This document shows, in pieces, positions 3,972-6,929 of a stretch of DNA of 6,929 nucleotides. The DNA is from CAG-791 sp002390025 (GTDB lineage: Bacteria; Bacillota; Clostridia; Lachnospirales; Lachnospiraceae). The stretch spans positions 1-6,929 of the forward strand of contig CAMNLR010000061.1 of NCBI GenBank assembly GCA_946543465.1, written 5' to 3'. Made by a program: the position numbers and the translations under genes. The notes beneath the pieces are model-generated. The model saw nothing but the letters and a program-made list of their open reading frames with translations, made no database searches and was not told the DNA's origin. Every line of letters begins with the position of its first letter. Positions within the stretch are counted from its first letter, which is position 1.

Positions 3972-5906
3972 ATGCTCAAGAAACTGTTTACACCTTACAA
4001 GATCGGAAGCTGCGAGATTCCCAACCGGCTGGTCGTGCCGGCAATGGTCGTGAACCTCTGCACAGAAGACGGAATGATCACTGAGCGCTACATCAAATAT
4101 ATGGAGGAAAAGGCCAAAGGCGGCTGGGGTCTTCTCATCACCGAGGACTATGCAGTCAATGAAAATGCCAAGGGATATCAGTACATTCCCGGTCTCTATA
4201 ATGATGCGCAGATCGAGGGCAACAAGAAGCTCACAGAGACGATTCACAAATATGACTCCAGGATCTTTTGCCAGATGTATCATCCCGGGCGTCAGTCCAA
4301 ACATGCGGTCAACGGCAATGTGCAGCCAATCGCACCGTCTGCCATGAAGGATCCTTTCTGCATGGATCTGCCCCGTGAGATGACGATCGATGAGATCCAT
4401 CAGATCGTAAAAGACTTCGGATCCACGGCAAAAAGAGCGAAAGAATCCGGTTTTGATGGAATTGAGATCCATGCCGCGCACGGCTATCTGATTTCCTCCT
4501 TCCTGTCACCTTTTACAAATAAGCGTGTGGATGAATACGGCGGATGTTTTGAGAACCGTACCCGAATTCTGGATGAGATTTATGCCTGCGTCCGCGAGAA
4601 TGTCGGCGGCGATTTCCCGGTTCAGGTCCGTATCTCAGCCAATGAGTATCTTCTTGGCGGCCGCACAGAAGCAGACACCTATGAGCTGGTCCGCCACCTG
4701 GATGAGCTTGGTGTAGACGCGATCCATGTTTCCAACGGTATGTACGCTTCTCCCGTTCTTCGCCAGATCATCGCTCCCATGTATACCGAGCATGCCTTCA
4801 ATATGAATACAGCGGAGCAGGTCAAAAAACTGGTTTCCTGCCCTGTCATCGTGACCAACAGAATTAATGATACGAAGATGGCCGACACCATTCTGGTTAT
4901 GGGCAAGGCCGATTTCATCGGCATGGGCAGAGGCTCTCTTGCGGATCCTCATCTTCCCAACAAGGCAAAAGCAGGCAAATTTGAAAATATCCGTTACTGC
5001 ATCGGATGTCTGCAGGGATGCGAAGCAGGACTGCTTGCGGGAACCTGTGCGACATGTCTGGTCAATCCCCGCGTAGGACGCGAATGCGAGAATCCGATGG
5101 ACCGCACGGATGCTCCGAAAAAGGTCATGATCATCGGCGGAGGACCTGCCGGTCTGATGGCGGCGGAGACAGCAGCGAAGATGGGACACGATGTGACAGT
5201 TTACGAAGCGAGCAGGCATCTTGGCGGACAGTTCCGCTCTGCCGCATATCCGCCCGGAAAAGGTGAACTCTCTACGTTTGTCTCCTCCCTGCGCAAAAAT
5301 CTGGAGGATATGCAGGTTCCTGTGAAAATGGAAACACCTGTTACAGAGGAGCTTCTGGCAGCAGAAAAGCCGGATGCCGTGATCATCGCTACCGGTGCAA
5401 AGCCGCTGGTCCCCCCGATCAAAGGGATTGACGGAGCAAATGTTGTCACTGCAGAGGATGTGCTCCTCGGTAAGGCGGATGTACAGGCAGGCCCGGTTGT
5501 CGTGTGCGGCGGCGGTGAAGTCGGCGGCGAGACCGCTCACTTCCTGACCCAGGTCTGCCAGGATATCACACTGGTTGAGATGAGGGATGACATTCTGGTC
5601 GACATGTTCCCGCTGATGAAGATGCAGCTGATGGATTACATCAGAGAAGCCAGGATCAAAGTCCTGACTGGTGCACGCGTCTCCGCAATCACTGATGATG
5701 GCGTCAGTTATACCGACGCACAAGGACAGGAGCAGTTTATTCCTGCAGCAACTGTAATCTCAGCGTTTGGTTACAAAGCATACAATCCTCTTGAAGAGAC
5801 GGCAAAGAAGTATTGTGACAATGTGAAGGTCGTAGGCTGTGCGGTCAAGGCAGGCAATGCTCTGACAGCCGTTCGAGAAGGATACGAGGCAGCCCTGGCT
5901 CTTTAA
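3972..5906 (+). CDS. NAD(P)H-dependent flavin/iron-sulfur enoate reductase (old yellow enzyme, 2,4-dienoyl-CoA reductase type)
   Basis: A 644-residue cytosolic oxidoreductase with the three-part plan of 2-enoate reductase, 2,4-dienoyl-CoA reductase (FadH) and the bile-acid enzymes BaiCD/BaiH. Residues 1-335 form the FMN-binding TIM barrel, with PNRLVVPAM (17-25), the HAAHGYL active-site motif (167-173, His167 and His170), NRTRIL (195-200) and FIGMGRGSLADP (315-326). The [4Fe-4S] ligands are Cys343, 346, 350 and 362 (CxxCxxxC-x11-C), followed by LVNP and GRE. The FAD site is GGGPAG (389-394) with Glu412, and the pyridine-nucleotide site is GGGEVGGE (513-520). Electrons would pass from NAD(P)H via FAD and the cluster to FMN, which reduces an activated C=C bond. 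One oddity: near the C-terminus the family's FAD-contacting Gly-Asp motif reads Gly622-Cys623. It has its own promoter, ribosome binding site and terminator. Substrate is unknown; unsaturated carboxylates, enoyl-CoAs, steroid enones and plant phenolics are all possible. Confidence 0.93.
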   Translation: MLKKLFTPYKIGSCEIPNRLVVPAMVVNLCTEDGMITERYIKYMEEKAKGGWGLLITEDYAVNENAKGYQYIPGLYNDAQIEGNKKLTETIHKYDSRIFCQMYHPGRQSKHAVNGNVQPIAPSAMKDPFCMDLPREMTIDEIHQIVKDFGSTAKRAKESGFDGIEIHAAHGYLISSFLSPFTNKRVDEYGGCFENRTRILDEIYACVRENVGGDFPVQVRISANEYLLGGRTEADTYELVRHLDELGVDAIHVSNGMYASPVLRQIIAPMYTEHAFNMNTAEQVKKLVSCPVIVTNRINDTKMADTILVMGKADFIGMGRGSLADPHLPNKAKAGKFENIRYCIGCLQGCEAGLLAGTCATCLVNPRVGRECENPMDRTDAPKKVMIIGGGPAGLMAAETAAKMGHDVTVYEASRHLGGQFRSAAYPPGKGELSTFVSSLRKNLEDMQVPVKMETPVTEELLAAEKPDAVIIATGAKPLVPPIKGIDGANVVTAEDVLLGKADVQAGPVVVCGGGEVGGETAHFLTQVCQDITLVEMRDDILVDMFPLMKMQLMDYIREARIKVLTGARVSAITDDGVSYTDAQGQEQFIPAATVISAFGYKAYNPLEETAKKYCDNVKVVGCAVKAGNALTAVREGYEAALAL

Positions 5907-5984
5907 TCAGACGAAAGGCGTGTAGACCGGCCAAACAGGCAGGCAAGAGCCAATATGACCCGCTTCTCATATACAAAGTCCATG

Positions 5985-5997
5985 AAGAGCCGCTCTT
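5985..5997. repeat. Perfect 13-bp palindrome downstream of the flavoenzyme gene
   Basis: AAGAGC-c-GCTCTT. It lies between the stop codon and the terminator and has no T-run of its own. It may fold in the 3' untranslated region; function unknown. Confidence 0.35.
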
Positions 5998-6056
5998 GAT
6001 AAATGGCACAGTAAATTACTATATATAATCGGACAAGAAGCATGCGTCATTAAAAT

Positions 6057-6106
6057 AAGACCTATACCGCACTTTTCTTGGGTGCAGCATAGGTCTTTTA
6101 TTTTTT
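6057..6106 (+). terminator. Terminator shared by converging genes
   Basis: AAGACCTAT (6057-6065) pairs with ATAGGTCTT (6089-6097), with a second internal stem GCAC (6069-6072)/GTGC (6082-6085), followed on the plus strand by a T-rich tail to 6106. On the minus strand the tail is AT-rich with a shorter T-run, so it can plausibly end transcription of the opposing small genes too. The minus-strand stop codon at 6098-6100 lies directly at its edge. Confidence 0.75.
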
Positions 6107-6271
6107 CGGCTTTCGCTCAATCTCTTGCTCCTGCATGGCCTGTGGCATTTCAGGCTGAGGAGCTTTTTTCTCCCTTCCGGCCACTTCCATTTGTTTTTCA
6201 TGCAGACGTTTTAAGACAGATCTGCGTTTTTTCTTGCTCTGCCTTTTATCATCATTTCCATACTCATCCAA
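6098..6271 (-). CDS. Small Lys/Glu-rich hypothetical protein (TTG start)
   Basis: A 57-residue frame beginning at TTG 6271 with AGAGG (6280-6276) 4 bases upstream, a tight but possible spacing. The product is highly charged and hydrophilic: a basic block (KRQSKKKRRSVLKRL, about residues 9-23), a Glu/Gln-rich middle and a basic C-terminus ending ERKPKK, with no membrane segment. It follows the 132-residue gene by 11 bases on the same strand and ends at the shared terminator, so it would be the second gene of a two-gene operon. A competing ATG in another frame at 6265 gives only 18 residues. I do not recognise a family; the basic composition could suit RNA or DNA binding, but that is a guess. 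Confidence 0.5.
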   Translation of the reverse strand: MDEYGNDDKRQSKKKRRSVLKRLHEKQMEVAGREKKAPQPEMPQAMQEQEIERKPKK

Positions 6272-6282
6272 AAAACCTCTTA

Positions 6283-6681
6283 TCAGATATTATCTTTCTT
6301 GGAAGCAATGATTTTCCCATTCAACAATCCGTTTATTCGCTCTACAGGAAACACATCTTTAATACTCTCAATTCTATACCTGCTCTTCGGCAACTCCTTC
6401 ATTCCGGTTATTGACAGGTACAGAGCAACAGCCTTTTTATCAATTGTGATGATGCCTCCGCCGGCCCAGTGCCTGTCTTCCCCGTTTTTCTTAACTCCTG
6501 AAATCCAGTATTCTTCCTGCGTCTCCACATCAATATAATTGCTGTATTCCCCGTTTTGTCTCTGAAAAGCATGATCGTTAAAGTAGACCATTTTTCCGGA
6601 GCGAGATTCTGTGACAAATCCGATCCAAGCCGGACCGTTGTCGTTCCAATCCGTCTTCAATTCTATGTATCTAAGTTCCAT
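6283..6681 (-). CDS. Small conserved hypothetical protein
   Basis: A 132-residue soluble protein starting at ATG 6681, with GAGAG 5 bases upstream; a GTG two codons earlier (6687) overlaps that site and is less likely. The N-terminal half is rich in aromatic residues and Gly (WNDNGPAWIGFV at 12-23, MVYFNDHAF at 31-39, EEYWISGVKKNGEDRHWAGG at 56-75), suggesting a small beta-rich fold. The C-terminal part is charged and helical. I recall small proteins of this pattern as common in Clostridia, with no established role and sometimes carrying a misleading enzyme name; this is memory, not a search. It has its own promoter and precedes a small basic protein gene in the same direction. No signal peptide, membrane segment or catalytic motif is visible. 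Confidence 0.75.
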   Translation of the reverse strand: MELRYIELKTDWNDNGPAWIGFVTESRSGKMVYFNDHAFQRQNGEYSNYIDVETQEEYWISGVKKNGEDRHWAGGGIITIDKKAVALYLSITGMKELPKSRYRIESIKDVFPVERINGLLNGKIIASKKDNI

Positions 6682-6723
6682 AATCACTCTCGATTCATTT
6701 CCCTTATTTCAGTTTTTTGTTTT

Positions 6724-6752
6724 ACACTACCCGGAATCCTTTCCTCTGTCAA
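6724..6752 (-). promoter_or_regulatory. Candidate promoter of the small hypothetical operon
   Basis: On the minus strand, a perfect -35 TTGACA (6752-6747), a 17-bp spacer and a weak -10 TAGTGT (6729-6724). The start near 6717 would give a leader of about 35 bases. The -35 and spacing are good; the -10 matches at only three positions. Confidence 0.5.
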
Positions 6753-6807
6753 AGGGAACAAGCCTTATTTCAATCGTTGCTAAGCGAGAATTCTGTTTTA
6801 AGTTTAT

Positions 6808-6820
6808 GGTGCCTGGCACC
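6808..6820. repeat. Perfect 13-bp palindrome
   Basis: GGTGCC-t-GGCACC. Short GC-rich palindromes of this type are often dispersed repeats or binding sites in Firmicutes genomes. Only one copy is visible here, so repeat status is unproven. Confidence 0.45.
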
Positions 6821-6842
6821 AACGTGGAGCGATTCCTATAAT
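6813..6842 (+). promoter_or_regulatory. Candidate promoter with consensus -10
   Basis: A perfect TATAAT (6837-6842) preceded after 18 bp by CTGGCA (6813-6818, four of six matches), the latter inside the palindrome. It would start transcription near 6849 and feed the hairpin series to the window end. Confidence 0.4.
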
Positions 6843-6844
6843 GA

Positions 6845-6929
6845 ACCTCCACCCCCATGCGGTGCTGAACCGCGTCCTTTGGAGGTGGTATCAAAGCCCC
6901 TTCGGGCTTTAGAAACCCTCCGGTTTTCT
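6845..6929 (+). ncRNA. Possible structured RNA (partial, runs off the window)
   Basis: Three hairpins follow each other. The first has outer stem ACCTCCA (6845-6851)/TGGAGGT (6880-6886) enclosing GCGGT (6859-6863)/ACCGC (6869-6873). The second is AAAGCCC (6893-6899)/GGGCTTT (6904-6910) with a 4-base loop. The third is AAACC (6913-6917)/GGTTT (6922-6926) with a 4-base loop. No reading frame covers this part convincingly. It could be a leader of a gene beyond the window, a small RNA, or the hairpin-rich end of an IS200/IS605-like element. The direction is inferred from the upstream TATAAT only. Confidence 0.35.

Noticed and set aside
3855..4481. A 208-codon minus-strand frame covering the flavoenzyme promoter and 5' end
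   Set aside because: It overlaps a strong promoter, ribosome binding site and start on the other strand and shows no domain.
4635..5723. A 362-codon open frame on the minus strand inside the flavoenzyme gene
   Set aside because: It lies wholly antisense to a gene with every expected cofactor motif, and its translation is rich in His, Cys and Arg with no recognisable domain, as expected for an opposite-strand shadow.
3972..5906. Assignment of the flavoenzyme as bilirubin reductase (BilR)
   Set aside because: As I recall, BilR uses an Asp-Arg pair at the active site; this protein has the ordinary HAAHGYL motif with a His/His pair, and no flavodoxin-like BilS partner is next to it.
3972..5906. 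Assignment as BaiCD or BaiH of the bile-acid 7-dehydroxylation operon
   Set aside because: The domain plan is shared, but no other bai gene is present and the family is too broad for assignment by architecture alone.
5996..6029. TTGATA and TATAAT downstream of the flavoenzyme gene as a promoter
   Set aside because: The spacing is 22 bases, too long for an ordinary promoter, and only the terminator lies downstream on that strand.
6019..6201. A 60-codon minus-strand frame
   Set aside because: It runs through the shared terminator hairpin and overlaps the better-supported 57-residue frame in a different phase.
1..6929. CRISPR array, tRNA, rRNA or intact transposase
   Set aside because: No regularly spaced repeats, no tRNA-like cloverleaf and no transposase or recombinase motif was seen on either strand.

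Overview
The window looks like chromosomal DNA of an anaerobic Gram-positive bacterium of the class Clostridia, most likely a gut Lachnospiraceae-type organism. Grounds: an oxygen-sensitive flavin/iron-sulfur enoate-reductase-type enzyme, strong AGGAGG-type ribosome binding sites, moderate GC with AT-rich intergenic DNA, and a small conserved hypothetical protein of a kind I associate with this group. No rRNA, tRNA, CRISPR array or intact transposase is visible.

Layout. (1) 1-860 holds gene wreckage: the FAD-binding C-terminal domain of an electron-transfer flavoprotein alpha subunit on the minus strand, without its N-terminal domain, butted against the 3' end of an unidentified plus-strand gene. 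(2) 872-2264 (minus) is a probable two-gene unit, a TetR-type repressor followed by a membrane-anchored alpha/beta hydrolase. (3) 2316-2361 is a dense regulatory patch with two near-palindromic operators and two overlapping divergent promoters. The plus-strand promoter now leads, through an intact Shine-Dalgarno sequence, only into the 3' end of a polytopic membrane protein gene whose body is gone. (4) 2803-3654 (plus) encodes a MerR-family regulator with a long C-terminal ligand-binding domain. (5) After a strong terminator, 3972-5906 (plus) encodes a 644-residue old-yellow-enzyme/2,4-dienoyl-CoA reductase-type flavoenzyme carrying FMN, [4Fe-4S] and FAD sites. (6) 6098-6681 (minus) holds two small hypothetical genes that converge on the flavoenzyme gene across a shared terminator. 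(7) 6808-6929 holds a palindrome, a candidate promoter and a series of hairpins running off the window end; no protein is evident.

How it fits together. The most coherent system is the MerR regulator plus the flavoenzyme. The enzyme gene is preceded by a promoter with the unusually long 19-bp spacer that MerR activators work on, and an inverted repeat lies inside that spacer. The inference is a small inducible module in which an aromatic or hydrophobic enone/enoate-type compound is sensed by the MerR protein and reduced at its C=C bond by the enzyme. The nearby etfA and transporter remnants suggest the locus once had more redox and transport genes and has been eroded by deletions. The true substrate cannot be read from the sequence.
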